From Jiulongibacter sp. (GTDB lineage: Bacteria; Bacteroidota; Bacteroidia; Cytophagales; Spirosomataceae), in contig JAHEBN010000022.1 in assembly GCA_024645245.1 (NCBI GenBank), positions 1,005 through 35,457 of the forward strand: a stretch of DNA of 34,453 nt, read 5' to 3'. Under the pieces are notes generated by a model. It was not told the DNA's origin and ran no database searches. It was given only the letters and a program-made list of their open reading frames with translations. The position numbers and the translations under genes were made by a program. Shown piece after piece: positions 1 through 8,482 of this stretch. How positions within the stretch are numbered: the first letter of the stretch is position 1; each line of letters begins with the position of its first letter.

Positions 1-824
1 CTACCACTTTTGTAGATAAATTAGGCGATACACAAACAGATTTATTTTGGCTTTCAAATTCAGATGATGCCGATGGATTTACTATTGATGTGAGTTTAGA
101 TGGTGGTGCCACATATAAATATTTGGCTTTTGTCAATCAGCAATTTCCCAATACAAATCTACGCGGTATGCATCATAAGCCAGTTCAAGAAGGTGTTACC
201 TACACCTATAGAGTAAAAGCTTATAATAAATGGGGAGATTCGAAATACTCAGAAACCTTTTCTTTTACACCTGCTTATTCTAAAATACCAAATCCTCCTT
301 TTAATTTAAAAGCGAAGGCAACTGGCACAACTGTGGATTTAAACTGGAGCGATGATTCTGATCGAGAGGCTTATTTTGTAATTGAAAGATCAAACGATGG
401 ACTTACTTACGATTCACTAGGTAAAGCTGATAGAAATAAAACTACTTTTTCTGATAATACTGCTGTAAATGGCAAAACTTATATTTACCGGGTTAAAGCT
501 GTTAATACTTTAGGATCGGCTACCAGTAATTCGGTTTCTCTTACCATAGGAGCATCCGGTATTGTAGATGCTGGTGATAATGGAATCGGTATATTCCCGA
601 ATCCTACGGTTGACCTGGTCAATTTGAAAGTTGCGTCTAAATACAACGGTACCAAAGGTGACGTGATGATTATAGATCAAAATAATCGGGTAGTTATGAA
701 ACAATCGGTTAAGTTTACAGAAGAGAATATACAAATTGATATGAAAAACTTCAAAGAAGGATCTTATTCAATCATAGTGATTACGGATGATTTCAAACTT
801 TCGAAGAAAGTATTCAAATATTGA
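1..824 (+). CDS. 3' part of secreted FnIII-repeat protein with T9SS C-terminal sorting domain (5' end outside window)
   Basis: The reading frame is open from base 3 with no stop before 824, so the gene begins upstream of the window; the GTG at 90 is just an internal codon. Seen: the end of one fibronectin type III-like module (about 1-270, with a 'TYTYRVKAYN' strand), then a complete FnIII module (about 285-540, 'NPPFNLKA' to 'YIYRVKAVNTLGS'), then a roughly 85-residue C-terminal module with 'IFPNPTVDLVNLKV' and 'FKEGSYSIIV' ending in 'SKKVFKY'. That last module is the pattern of the type A sorting domain used by the Bacteroidota type IX secretion system. Family knowledge implies export across the outer membrane and cleavage of this domain during surface attachment. 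The catalytic or adhesive domain lies upstream and cannot be seen. A strong terminator follows directly, so it ends its transcription unit. Confidence 0.85.
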   Translation, partial: TTFVDKLGDTQTDLFWLSNSDDADGFTIDVSLDGGATYKYLAFVNQQFPNTNLRGMHHKPVQEGVTYTYRVKAYNKWGDSKYSETFSFTPAYSKIPNPPFNLKAKATGTTVDLNWSDDSDREAYFVIERSNDGLTYDSLGKADRNKTTFSDNTAVNGKTYIYRVKAVNTLGSATSNSVSLTIGASGIVDAGDNGIGIFPNPTVDLVNLKVASKYNGTKGDVMIIDQNNRVVMKQSVKFTEENIQIDMKNFKEGSYSIIVITDDFKLSKKVFKY

Positions 825-842
825 TATTATCAATCATATTTT

Positions 843-874
843 AAAAAAAGCCGGCTTGAGCCGGCTTTTTTTTT
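843..874 (+). terminator. Rho-independent terminator after the T9SS-sorted protein
   Basis: Perfect 6-bp stem GCCGGC/GCCGGC (850-855 and 860-865) with a TTGA loop, flanked by seven A's before and nine T's after. It starts 19 bases after the stop of the FnIII protein and separates it from the thiolase gene. The flanking A/T runs extend the stem and would allow some function in the reverse direction. Confidence 0.9.
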
Positions 875-877
875 GCG

Positions 878-885
878 TAATTTTG
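878..885 (+). promoter_or_regulatory. TAnnTTTG (-7-like) promoter box of thiolase gene
   Basis: TAATTTTG matches the Bacteroidota primary-sigma -7 consensus TAnnTTTG. It ends only 4 bases before the ATG at 890, so a start point a few bases downstream would give a nearly or fully leaderless mRNA. No clear -33 TTTG lies at the usual 19-21 base spacing, because that position falls inside the terminator hairpin. Motif match only. Confidence 0.4.
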
Positions 886-889
886 AGAA

Positions 890-2017
890 ATGAATTTAAG
901 TCAGAGAGAAGTCTATATTTATGATTTACTCCGTGTTCCTTCCGGGAAAAAAGGTGGTATTTATAAAAATATCTTGCCGGAAGAATTAACCGCGTTCCTG
1001 ATAAATAAGCTGTTGGAAAGAAACCCCGTTTCTGGTAAATTTATAAGTCAACTTATTCTGGCGAATTCCATAGGGACAATGGGTAATATGGCCAGAAATG
1101 CCCTTGTTCGCAGTAATCTTAATGAAGAGATCAGTGCTTTCACGATTGATTTTCAATGCGGTGGAACGTACAAGTCTTTGGAACATGCTGTTTTACAAGC
1201 CATAGCAAATTCAGAATACCTTTCTATTGCCGGTGGTATGGAGTCAAACTCTCTTATGCCAGAAAGATATTACCATCAGAATGATCCGCGAAAAGAAGCT
1301 AGTCCAGGCCCTTTATTTTATGCACAATTTTCTCCAGATCAAAACTTAAGCCTTTCTCAATCCGCGGAAAAATTGGCAAATGAATACCAGATTACTAAGC
1401 TTGAAATGCAAAAATGGACAGTAGAGAGTCATCAAAAGGCCTTTCAAGCTTTCGAAAAAAAATATCTTAATTATTATTTATCCTGTTTTGATTCATTTAA
1501 GGAGAGAGATGAGACGCTACGCCACGATATTAGCTTAGATAAGCTAATCTTATTGCAAACTAACGAACTTATTGATCGAACTAATACAGCCGATTTACAC
1601 GACGGTGCCGGTGTAATGGTAATAGGCAATTGTTCCCGGTTAAAGCCAATTGCAAAAATTTTGGCCTATCAAGAAATTGGTCTTAATTCTGATTTATCGG
1701 TATCTGGTGCCATAAATTCTGCAGAGAAGCTTTTTGAAACAACAGATTTTGCCATTCCGGATTTTGATCTGTTTGAAATAAATGAATCTTTTGCAGTTAA
1801 ACCGCTTAGTTTTGCAAAACATTTTGGAATTCCGCATTCAAAAATTAACATATTAGGCAGTAATCTAGCTATGGGACACCCGTATGCCGCTTCAGGCGTG
1901 ATTAATATTATCAATCTGGTGGCAGCACTTAAAAAGGAAAATAAAAAAAGAGGGCTGGTTTCAGCTGGTGTAGCCGGTGGAATGGGTGTTTCTGTAGCAA
2001 TAGAATTGATCGAATGA
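890..2017 (+). CDS. Thiolase-like protein lacking the second catalytic Cys
   Basis: This is a 375-residue protein with thiolase-fold landmarks in order. The nucleophile region 'DFQCGGTYKS' gives Cys90. It is followed by 'GGMESNSLMP', 'LHDGAGVMV', 'EINESFAV' (the NEAFA-type Asn) and 'AMGHPYAASG' (His330). Near the C-terminus, classical thiolases have 'C-I-G-G-G-x-G' with the acid/base Cys; here the matching stretch is 'SAGVAGGMGVS', with Gly360 where that Cys should be. The protein may therefore be a condensing or decarboxylating relative, a reduced-activity thiolase or a partner subunit rather than a normal acetyl-CoA acetyltransferase. The stop overlaps the start of the following ligase (ATGA), implying translational coupling and a shared pathway. 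A thiolase/acyl-CoA ligase pair recalls staphylococcal VraB/VraA, but that resemblance is a recollection and was not aligned. Substrate unknown. Confidence 0.75.
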   Translation: MNLSQREVYIYDLLRVPSGKKGGIYKNILPEELTAFLINKLLERNPVSGKFISQLILANSIGTMGNMARNALVRSNLNEEISAFTIDFQCGGTYKSLEHAVLQAIANSEYLSIAGGMESNSLMPERYYHQNDPRKEASPGPLFYAQFSPDQNLSLSQSAEKLANEYQITKLEMQKWTVESHQKAFQAFEKKYLNYYLSCFDSFKERDETLRHDISLDKLILLQTNELIDRTNTADLHDGAGVMVIGNCSRLKPIAKILAYQEIGLNSDLSVSGAINSAEKLFETTDFAIPDFDLFEINESFAVKPLSFAKHFGIPHSKINILGSNLAMGHPYAASGVINIINLVAALKKENKKRGLVSAGVAGGMGVSVAIELIE

Positions 2018-3297
2018 TTTTCAAGGAAATACTAAATAATTCTTTCCTATTTACGGATAAAACAGCCATTGTTTATCAAAGGAGTCATATAAGTTATGGG
2101 GAATTGTTTAATCGTGTTAATATAGCCGTCGAACATTTAAAAAATGATTCGACTCCTGTATTTTTACTTAATAGCAACGATCCTGTACAAAATATTTGCG
2201 ATTTTCTGGCTGCTAATAAGTTGGGTAAGCCTGGAATATTTTCTCCAAAAGATTATAAAATAGAGATTGAAAATATCTACATACCTGAAAATAATACTTC
2301 CGAAGAATTAAAAGATGACGATTTATTTCTTGGAGTCCTTACTTCCGGAACCATTACAGATCCAAAAATTATTTGGAAAACAAACAGGATTTGGGAAAGA
2401 GCATTTTCTGCTCAGTCTGAAGTATTTGGGATAGATTTTAATGACAAATTGTTCGTATTGAATGCTTTATCTTATTCTGCTAATTTAAACGCAGCCTTAC
2501 ATATACTGTACATAGGAGGAACACTCGTTTTGGGTGATCTTGAAAAGGCAAACAAGTGGGATGAATTATTTAAAAATGAGAAGATTAGTTCAGCCTTTCT
2601 AGTTCCGTCTCACCTCCGATTATTGACCAAAAAGCTACAATATAATTCATTTGTGAAATCTTTGGTTTGTGCCGGAGAAAAGTTGGATAGTGAAACTGCC
2701 CGGGATTTTTTTCAAAAATTTCCCAGTGTATTGCTTACTGAATATTATGGAGCATCGGAATTAGGTCATATCACTTACCATCAAAACAAAGATATCATTG
2801 AAAAACCCGGTTCGGTAGGTAAATTATTCCCGGGTGTAAAAATTGAAATTAGAGATAATCAGATTTATGTAAATAGCCCTTATTTTGAACAAAATAACCA
2901 AAAATGGCAATCAGTTAGCGATTTGGGCTATTGGGATGGCGATCAATTGATTTTGTTGGGGCGACATGGCCGGATGTTTAATAAAAGAGGATTAAATATA
3001 TTTGCTCAGGAAATTGAGCAGATTGCCAAGGGCTTTTTTGGAATAAAAGAGTGTGTACTGATTCAAAATGAAAATAATAGAATCTGTCTGATTTTTACCA
3101 GGGATCGAATATCTGAACCTGTTGATTTAAACGAAAAAAGCCTCATTGCGTACCTACAAAGTAAATTGGGGGCTCACAAAATGCCTCATTTGGTAAGAGA
3201 AGTTGAATTTATTCCAAGAACCCTTTCTGGAAAAATAGATATTAAAAAACTAAGTAAAAGGCCGGTAGAGGAAGAGATTAAATTATGGATTGAATAA
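2014..3297 (+). CDS. AMP-forming acyl-CoA synthetase (ANL superfamily), short form
   Basis: This 427-residue member of the ANL adenylate-forming superfamily probably activates a carboxylic acid to acyl-AMP and then acyl-CoA. Visible motifs are the Thr/Ser/Gly-rich P-loop 'TSGTITDPK' (about 110-118), 'YYGASE' (245-249), 'SDLGYW' around Asp303, 'GRHGRMFNKRG' in the hinge (317-325), and the C-terminal 'PRTLSGKIDIKK' with the catalytic Lys near 407. It is about 80-100 residues shorter than typical long-chain acyl-CoA ligases, mostly in the N-terminal lobe, resembling compact o-succinylbenzoate-CoA or VraA-type ligases. The ATGA overlap with the thiolase-like gene suggests that the two proteins act in sequence. 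Neither gene reveals the acid used. A freestanding adenylation role in secondary metabolism is possible. Confidence 0.8.
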   Translation: MIFKEILNNSFLFTDKTAIVYQRSHISYGELFNRVNIAVEHLKNDSTPVFLLNSNDPVQNICDFLAANKLGKPGIFSPKDYKIEIENIYIPENNTSEELKDDDLFLGVLTSGTITDPKIIWKTNRIWERAFSAQSEVFGIDFNDKLFVLNALSYSANLNAALHILYIGGTLVLGDLEKANKWDELFKNEKISSAFLVPSHLRLLTKKLQYNSFVKSLVCAGEKLDSETARDFFQKFPSVLLTEYYGASELGHITYHQNKDIIEKPGSVGKLFPGVKIEIRDNQIYVNSPYFEQNNQKWQSVSDLGYWDGDQLILLGRHGRMFNKRGLNIFAQEIEQIAKGFFGIKECVLIQNENNRICLIFTRDRISEPVDLNEKSLIAYLQSKLGAHKMPHLVREVEFIPRTLSGKIDIKKLSKRPVEEEIKLWIE

Positions 3298-3337
3298 ATT
3301 TTAACTTTTTATTTTTTTCATTTCTAAATCTAATCGG

Positions 3338-5242
3338 ATGAAGAGGATCTCTTTTCTAAGTTTTTTTATTTTTAATTCTTTAATTCTTTTTTCTCAGGAT
3401 AGTTTACAGTACGAGCTAAATTCTGTAACGGTTTCAGCAAATATCAATCAATCAAGTCTCTTAAAAACTGCGAGAAATGTTACTGTAATTACGGCAAAGG
3501 ATATTGCCGATATGCCGGTAAAGTCATTAGATGGTATACTTCAATATGCTTTAAATGTGGATGTGCGATCTCGCTCTGCTTTTGGGGTGCAAAGTGATAT
3601 CAGTATTCGCGGTGGAAATTTTGATCAAACTTTAATCATGCTTGATGGAATAAAAATGAATGATCCACAAACCGGTCATCACTCGTTTAATTTGCCAATA
3701 CCTATCGATATGATTGAACGAATTGAAATTTTGGAAGGCGGTGCTTCACGGGTTTTTGGGCCTAGTGCTTTTGCTGGTGTAATTAATATTATTACGAAAA
3801 GTCATAACATTAAAATGCATTCCATAAAGCTTCAAACCGGTGAAAACAAACTGATTGGAGTTGGGTTACAGACAGGTTATCAGGATAATAGCAAAAGGTT
3901 ACTGGTAAATTTCGAAAAATTAAAATCAGATGGATTTTCCTACAACACGGCATTTAATAAAACTAATGCTTACCTGCGACTTGATAAGAATTATTCAAAA
4001 GGATATGTAAATTTTCAGGCAGGAAACCTGGCAAACAAATTTGGTGCCTCGAATTTTTACCATCCCAAATTTTACGATCAGTATGAGGAAATAAAGGCAA
4101 CTTTTGGTTCTGGAACTTGGGTTCATAATTATTCGAATACGATAAACAGTACATTTAACTTGTTGTATAGAGTACATCATGACGTTTACGATTTCAATAA
4201 TTATTTCAGTACAAAGCCAGCTTTAGTTAATTTTCATGAATCAAAAGTAATTGATGCCGAATGGAAGAACCGTTTTCTGCATAAAAAAGGAAGTTCGGCA
4301 ATTGGTTTTGAATTCCGATCGGAAAATATCATTAGTAACAGATTAGGTAAATTAACCGAAAAAATAGCCATAAAGGGTCAGAAAAACCTATTTTATGATA
4401 AAAGTGCATCCCGAAATTATTTGAGTATGCATGGTGAGCACATTCGAAAATGGAGTGGTGCCCAGCTGGTATTTGGGATATTGGCAAATTACACAACTAA
4501 TTATGGGCTCAATATTTATCCAGGTGCCGATTTTTCCTGGTTTATTGATGATAATCATACCTGGTATGCCTCAGCCAATCGTTCGCTTCGATTTCCTACA
4601 TTTACTGAATTATATCTTAATACCGCCACTTTGAAGGCAGATTCGAATTTGTTGCCTGAAAAAGCCAATTCCTATGAAATTGGTTACAAAATCAAAAATG
4701 ACAAATTGCAATTTAACTTGGCTGCTTTTTATCGTCAAACACAAGATGCAATTGATAAAATTTTAAGTATTGCAATTCCTGTTCCTCAGATGGTCAATAT
4801 TGATAATATAAATATGCTTGGCATTGAGAATGAATTGATTTATAAGATAAAATCTGAAAGAAAATCAGCAATTACACAGGTAAACCTAAATTATGCTTGG
4901 TTAATGGCCGACAGGCATGAAGAGGGATTTCAATCATTTTATAGCCTAAATTACCTGAAAAGTAAGCTGGGGGCAGGTATTAATTACCGATTCGGAAGGT
5001 TTGTTTCAGGTGCCCTGAAGTATACTTTTAAGCAAAGAGCCGGCGATTATCAGCTGGATAGCACAACTCCTCTTTTAGCTTACAGAGCCGTCAACTTGCT
5101 GGATTACAGAATGAATTATACTTATAAGTGGGTAAACCTGAATTTGGATATTAATAATATATTAAACTACACATATTATGAGTTTGGATTTGTAAAGCAA
5201 CCTGGTAGATGGTCAAGTATAGGAATTAAGTTAGCTTTTTAG
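3338..5242 (+). CDS. TonB-dependent outer-membrane receptor (BtuB/siderophore-type)
   Basis: A 634-residue protein with a signal peptide (about residues 1-19, 'MKRISFLSFFIF...LFSQ'). A TonB-box-like 'NSVTVSA' follows (about 28-34), then a plug domain with 'SLDGILQYALNVDVRSR', 'ISIRGGNFDQTLIMLDG' and 'RIEILEGGASRVFGPSAFAG' (about 55-150), then a beta-barrel ending in 'WSSIGIKLAF' with the C-terminal aromatic typical of outer-membrane proteins. It lacks the N-terminal carboxypeptidase-like domain of SusC-type receptors, so it belongs to the smaller BtuB/FepA-like class that imports chelated metals, cobalamin or similar ligands. It starts 40 bases after the acyl-CoA ligase on the same strand and may be cotranscribed with the thiolase/ligase pair. 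Its 3' end overlaps the convergent hldD by four bases. The ligand cannot be told from sequence. Confidence 0.9.
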   Translation: MKRISFLSFFIFNSLILFSQDSLQYELNSVTVSANINQSSLLKTARNVTVITAKDIADMPVKSLDGILQYALNVDVRSRSAFGVQSDISIRGGNFDQTLIMLDGIKMNDPQTGHHSFNLPIPIDMIERIEILEGGASRVFGPSAFAGVINIITKSHNIKMHSIKLQTGENKLIGVGLQTGYQDNSKRLLVNFEKLKSDGFSYNTAFNKTNAYLRLDKNYSKGYVNFQAGNLANKFGASNFYHPKFYDQYEEIKATFGSGTWVHNYSNTINSTFNLLYRVHHDVYDFNNYFSTKPALVNFHESKVIDAEWKNRFLHKKGSSAIGFEFRSENIISNRLGKLTEKIAIKGQKNLFYDKSASRNYLSMHGEHIRKWSGAQLVFGILANYTTNYGLNIYPGADFSWFIDDNHTWYASANRSLRFPTFTELYLNTATLKADSNLLPEKANSYEIGYKIKNDKLQFNLAAFYRQTQDAIDKILSIAIPVPQMVNIDNINMLGIENELIYKIKSERKSAITQVNLNYAWLMADRHEEGFQSFYSLNYLKSKLGAGINYRFGRFVSGALKYTFKQRAGDYQLDSTTPLLAYRAVNLLDYRMNYTYKWVNLNLDINNILNYTYYEFGFVKQPGRWSSIGIKLAF

Positions 5243-6204
5243 AAATAGGAATGATCATTAAGGTAATTTACAACGTAGTCGAAAACAGCATCTTCTAAAA
5301 TAGTAAAAGGAGAATTATAGCCGTTTTTTCTCAATTTGCTCATGTCGGCCTCAGTAAAATATTGATAACTTTCTCTGATATCTTCCGGGGTTGGTATGTA
5401 TTCGATATCAGGCTCAATTTCCAGGGCATGGAATGTGGCTTTTACCAGATCATTAAAGCTTCGGGCAATGCCCGTTCCTAAATTATAAATACCACTAGCT
5501 GGCTTATTTTCCAATAAAAACAAGCAAACCTTTACTACATCTTTTACATAAACGAAATCTCTTTTTTGCTCTCCATGGGCTATTCCAGCCTTGTGTGATT
5601 GGAAAAGACGCATCTTGCCTGTGCTTTTTATTTGATTAAAACAATGAAAAATAACCGAAGCCATGCGTGACTTATGGTATTCATTTGGCCCAAAAACATT
5701 GAAAAATTTTAAACCTGCCCAAAATGGCGGAGTATTTTGTTGTTTCAAAACCCACTTATCAAAGTCGTTTTTAGAATCACCGTATGGATTTAAGGGTTTT
5801 AGCTTTTCAACAATTTCCAAAGAGTCGGAATAACCGAATTCACCGTTTCCATAAGTGGCTGCTGATGAGGCATATATTAAGGGAATTTGATTTTCTACGG
5901 CATGTTTCCAAACCATTTTAGAATAGTTTAGATTTAAGCTGTCAAAAACCGTTTTATCTTGTAAAGTGGTATCGGTGCGGGCACCAAGGTGAAAAATAAA
6001 TTTAACTTGTGGCCCATTTTTTAAGAGCCAATTATCGAAAACACTCCTTTCTATAAATGTCGTGTTACTAAGGCTAGAAAGGTTACGCTGTTTCTCTTCA
6101 TTTCCAAAATGATCAACACCAATTATATCGGTAACACCTTTTTCCTCTAAAGCCTTAATCAGGCAACTTGCTATAAAACCAGCTGCTCCCGTTACTACAA
6201 TCAT
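5239..6204 (-). CDS. hldD: ADP-L-glycero-D-manno-heptose 6-epimerase
   Basis: An extended short-chain dehydrogenase/reductase that would epimerise ADP-D-glycero- to ADP-L-glycero-D-manno-heptose, the sugar donor for the LPS inner core. Seen: the N-terminal NAD(P)-binding 'VVTGAAGFIAS', catalytic Tyr/Lys in 'YGDSKNDFDKW', and HldD-specific stretches 'FFNVFGPNEYHKSRMASV', 'LFQSHK' and 'GEQKRDFVYVKDVV'. The third glycine of the nucleotide loop is Ala (GAAGFIAS). I place the start at ATG 6204 (MIVVTGAAGF, 321 aa). A longer frame opens with TTG at 6213 but adds only three residues before the beta strand that must begin the Rossmann fold. It is convergent with the TonB receptor (4-base overlap) and divergent from the queD/lpxB operon. 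lpxB nearby makes this a lipid A/LPS neighbourhood. Confidence 0.9.
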   Translation of the reverse strand: MIVVTGAAGFIASCLIKALEEKGVTDIIGVDHFGNEEKQRNLSSLSNTTFIERSVFDNWLLKNGPQVKFIFHLGARTDTTLQDKTVFDSLNLNYSKMVWKHAVENQIPLIYASSAATYGNGEFGYSDSLEIVEKLKPLNPYGDSKNDFDKWVLKQQNTPPFWAGLKFFNVFGPNEYHKSRMASVIFHCFNQIKSTGKMRLFQSHKAGIAHGEQKRDFVYVKDVVKVCLFLLENKPASGIYNLGTGIARSFNDLVKATFHALEIEPDIEYIPTPEDIRESYQYFTEADMSKLRKNGYNSPFTILEDAVFDYVVNYLNDHSYF

Positions 6205-6372
6205 AATGTTCAAATTTTAAAGCAAAATTAAAGCTAATTGTTTTACAGACTGAATATTCTTTTGAAATAGTATTTTTTTAATGTAGCAAAAATCTCAAGA
6301 CATTAATAATCAGTATTGTGTGATTTTTGAATTATAATTATAATCTAAATGGTTTTTTAAAACTTTAGGTGG

Positions 6373-6380
6373 TAATTTTG
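6373..6380 (+). promoter_or_regulatory. TAnnTTTG (-7-like) promoter box of queD-lpxB-lipoprotein operon
   Basis: TAATTTTG lies 20 bases upstream of the ATG at 6400 in the 195-base divergent spacer between hldD and the queD-like gene. It matches the Bacteroidota -7 consensus; no clear -33 TTTG is seen at the right distance. The rest of the spacer is AT-rich with no further structure that I can support. Confidence 0.45.
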
Positions 6381-6399
6381 CGGAAATGTTAGGTTCAGA

Positions 6400-6807
6400 A
6401 TGATTCAGATTACCAGGAGAGAGATTTTTAACGCCGCTCACAGATTATATAATCCTAAATGGGATAAAGATAAAAATTTTGAGGTATTTGGTCCGTGTTC
6501 AAGAATACATGGTCATAACTGGGAGCTATTTGTTACGGTTGAAGGTCACATAAACGAAGAAACTGGTTTTGTGATGGATCTGAAAGACCTGCGTGACATT
6601 ATGCGGGAATACATCATTTCAAAAGTTGATCATACTTACCTCAATGATGACGTTGAGTTTTTGAAAGGGCAACTTACCAGTACCGAAAATTTTGCTATCT
6701 CAATATGGAAAATCCTTTTTCCTGTTTTAGAAAATATTGGGGTCAAGTTGACTAAAATAAAATTAGTGGAGACCGCAAATCACTATGTAGAATATTTCGG
6801 TAAATGA
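6400..6807 (+). CDS. queD: 6-carboxytetrahydropterin synthase / 6-pyruvoyltetrahydropterin synthase family (QueD-like)
   Basis: A 135-residue single-domain T-fold enzyme, the normal size for the family. Zinc-ligand histidines are visible at His14 ('NAAHRL') and His37/His39 ('RIHGHNW'). The catalytic Cys33 is in 'FGPCSR', the Asp77-His78 pair in 'KVDHTYL', and the substrate-binding Glu in 'VETANHY'. In bacteria this enzyme usually converts dihydroneopterin triphosphate to 6-carboxytetrahydropterin for queuosine and other 7-deazapurines. The 6-pyruvoyl (biopterin) activity cannot be excluded by motif alone. No other queuosine gene is next to it. Its last four bases overlap the start of lpxB (ATGA), so it is the first gene of a translationally coupled operon. 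Confidence 0.88.
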   Translation: MIQITRREIFNAAHRLYNPKWDKDKNFEVFGPCSRIHGHNWELFVTVEGHINEETGFVMDLKDLRDIMREYIISKVDHTYLNDDVEFLKGQLTSTENFAISIWKILFPVLENIGVKLTKIKLVETANHYVEYFGK

Positions 6808-7895
6808 GGTATTTTATTATTGCCGGAGAGAAATCCGGAGACATGCATGCAGCCAATTTGGCTAAATCCATCAAAGAAATAGATTCCGATGCCATTTTGG
6901 AAGGCTGGGGTGGGGAAGATATGAAAGCCAATGGTGTTTTACTTCATCAGCATATCCGGGATCTTGCTTTTATGGGTTTTGATTTAATAGGTTCTTTACC
7001 CAAAATTTTACGACTTTTTAAAGAATGCAAAATTCAGATTGAAGCATTTAAGCCCGATGTTTTAATCTTGGTTGATTACGCAGGTTTTAATCTGAGGATG
7101 GCCAAATGGGCGAAATCTAAAAGTATAAAAACAAGTTTTTACATAGCACCAAAAACCTGGGCCTGGAATGAAGGCAGAGTGAAAAAGCTAAGGAAATATG
7201 TAGATCAGCTTTTGGTTATTTTCCCTTTTGAAGAGGCATATTTCAGAGGTTTTGGTATAAATACCATCTATGTTGGTAATCCTTTGTGGGATAAGATAAA
7301 TGCTTTTAATAGGTCACGAAACCAGAATGAAAAGCAATCAGAGGTAATTGCACTTTTACCAGGTAGCCGAAAAAAAGAAATAGAAAAAATGACTTCAGTA
7401 ATGGTTGATATCGCCAGATTATTTCCACATTTAAAGTTTGAAGTAGCGGCGATTTCGGAAATGAAAATGCTATATTCTTATTTTGAAAATATAAGCAACA
7501 TTAAAGTAAGTTTTGATAATGCCTACGACATTTTATGCCGATCAAAGATGGCCATAGCTACATCGGGAACGGCCACCCTTGAAACTGCACTCTTTAGGAT
7601 TCCTATGGTTGTAGTTTTTAAGACTTCCTTTTTTTCGTATTTCATCGCTAAATCACTAATTAAAATAAGGTTTATTTCGTTAGTAAATATAATTTTGAAT
7701 AAAAATGCGGTTCCCGAGTTAATACAAGAACAATATAATCTGGAAAATCTAAAGATTTGGATTAATAAATTAACGGAGAATTCGGTAGAAAGAGTAAGTC
7801 AACTAAATGATTTTGAAGTATTAATAAATTCTTTGCAAAATACTAAGGCATCTGAAAAGGCTGCCGTTGAAATTCTTAAAACCATAAAAAAATGA
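6804..7895 (+). CDS. lpxB: Lipid-A-disaccharide synthase
   Basis: A 363-residue GT19 glycosyltransferase that condenses UDP-2,3-diacylglucosamine with lipid X to form the lipid A disaccharide at the inner face of the cytoplasmic membrane. Diagnostic stretches are the N-terminal 'AGEKSGDMHAA', 'GWGGEDM', 'FMGFDLIGSLPKI', 'DVLILVDYAGFN', 'IAPKTWAWNEGR' and 'LLPGSRKKEI' in the donor-binding half, and the 'ATSGTATLETAL' loop. The length is slightly below the E. coli enzyme (382 aa), as is usual in Bacteroidota. It overlaps queD upstream and the lipoprotein gene downstream by four bases each, so all three are translationally coupled. With hldD on the other strand it marks an LPS-making organism. 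Confidence 0.93.
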   Translation: MRYFIIAGEKSGDMHAANLAKSIKEIDSDAILEGWGGEDMKANGVLLHQHIRDLAFMGFDLIGSLPKILRLFKECKIQIEAFKPDVLILVDYAGFNLRMAKWAKSKSIKTSFYIAPKTWAWNEGRVKKLRKYVDQLLVIFPFEEAYFRGFGINTIYVGNPLWDKINAFNRSRNQNEKQSEVIALLPGSRKKEIEKMTSVMVDIARLFPHLKFEVAAISEMKMLYSYFENISNIKVSFDNAYDILCRSKMAIATSGTATLETALFRIPMVVVFKTSFFSYFIAKSLIKIRFISLVNIILNKNAVPELIQEQYNLENLKIWINKLTENSVERVSQLNDFEVLINSLQNTKASEKAAVEILKTIKK

Positions 7896-8377
7896 AAAAA
7901 TATGTATTAGTGCTTGTTTTAACTACCCTGGCCTTCGCATGTAAAGATAAAACTGTTGATCCTGTTGAATTGACAACTTTAGAATTACTGACTGGCACCA
8001 CGGGATCTAAAACATGGAAACTCTCGGATGGTACGGCCAAAAAGGGAAACCTGGAAGTAAATTTAATTTCTACCCAGAATCCTTGTGTTACAGATAATCT
8101 GGTAAAACTTTATCAGGATTTTACTTATGAGTTTTTAGAAGGGTCCACAAAATGTAACCCTTCTACAGACCCCGATTTGATTGTAAAATCAAACTGGTCG
8201 CTTTCGTCAGATCAAAAACAAATTACGGTCAGTAAATTTATTTTTCTGAACAGAACGGTAGATAATCCTGTTTTTCAAATAAGTGAATTAACTGAAACCA
8301 GCTTTTCCGGCAGTACAACAGTGGTATTGGATGGCGAATCATATTCAATGACAGTAAAATTCGCATCGGTTAAGTAA
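7892..8377 (+). CDS. Small lipoprotein, lipocalin-like
   Basis: A 161-residue protein with a lipoprotein signal peptide ('LTTLAFAC', predicted lipidated Cys17). The mature part contains 'GSKTWKLSDG', a 'G-x-W'-like opening seen in lipocalin-like domains of Bacteroidota lipoproteins, and then alternating polar/hydrophobic strands ('WSLSSDQKQITVSKF', 'TTVVLDGESYSMTVKF'). Two further cysteines (in 'NPCVTD' and 'TKCNP') could form a disulfide. Its start overlaps the lpxB stop (ATGA). Probable location: periplasmic face of the inner or outer membrane. The specific function is unknown, and coupling to lpxB may reflect expression rather than pathway. Confidence 0.7.
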   Translation: MKKYVLVLVLTTLAFACKDKTVDPVELTTLELLTGTTGSKTWKLSDGTAKKGNLEVNLISTQNPCVTDNLVKLYQDFTYEFLEGSTKCNPSTDPDLIVKSNWSLSSDQKQITVSKFIFLNRTVDNPVFQISELTETSFSGSTTVVLDGESYSMTVKFASVK

Positions 8378-8416
8378 GCAAATCAAGATTTAATAGATAA
8401 TTATTTAGAATAGTTC

Positions 8417-8424
8417 TAATTTTG
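8417..8424 (+). promoter_or_regulatory. TAnnTTTG (-7-like) promoter box of sufB
   Basis: TAATTTTG sits about 58 bases upstream of the sufB ATG at 8483, in the 105-base spacer after the lipoprotein gene. It matches the Bacteroidota -7 consensus; no clear -33 element is seen. It implies a leader of roughly 50 bases. Confidence 0.4.
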
Positions 8425-8482
8425 AGAACATATTCATAGCGATGTGTGTTTTCAATAAGCAAACAAATTGCTAAATTATAGC

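Noticed and set aside
6205-6213. TTG at 6213 as start of hldD
   Set aside because: It adds three residues before the Rossmann beta strand without family support; ATG 6204 is preferred.
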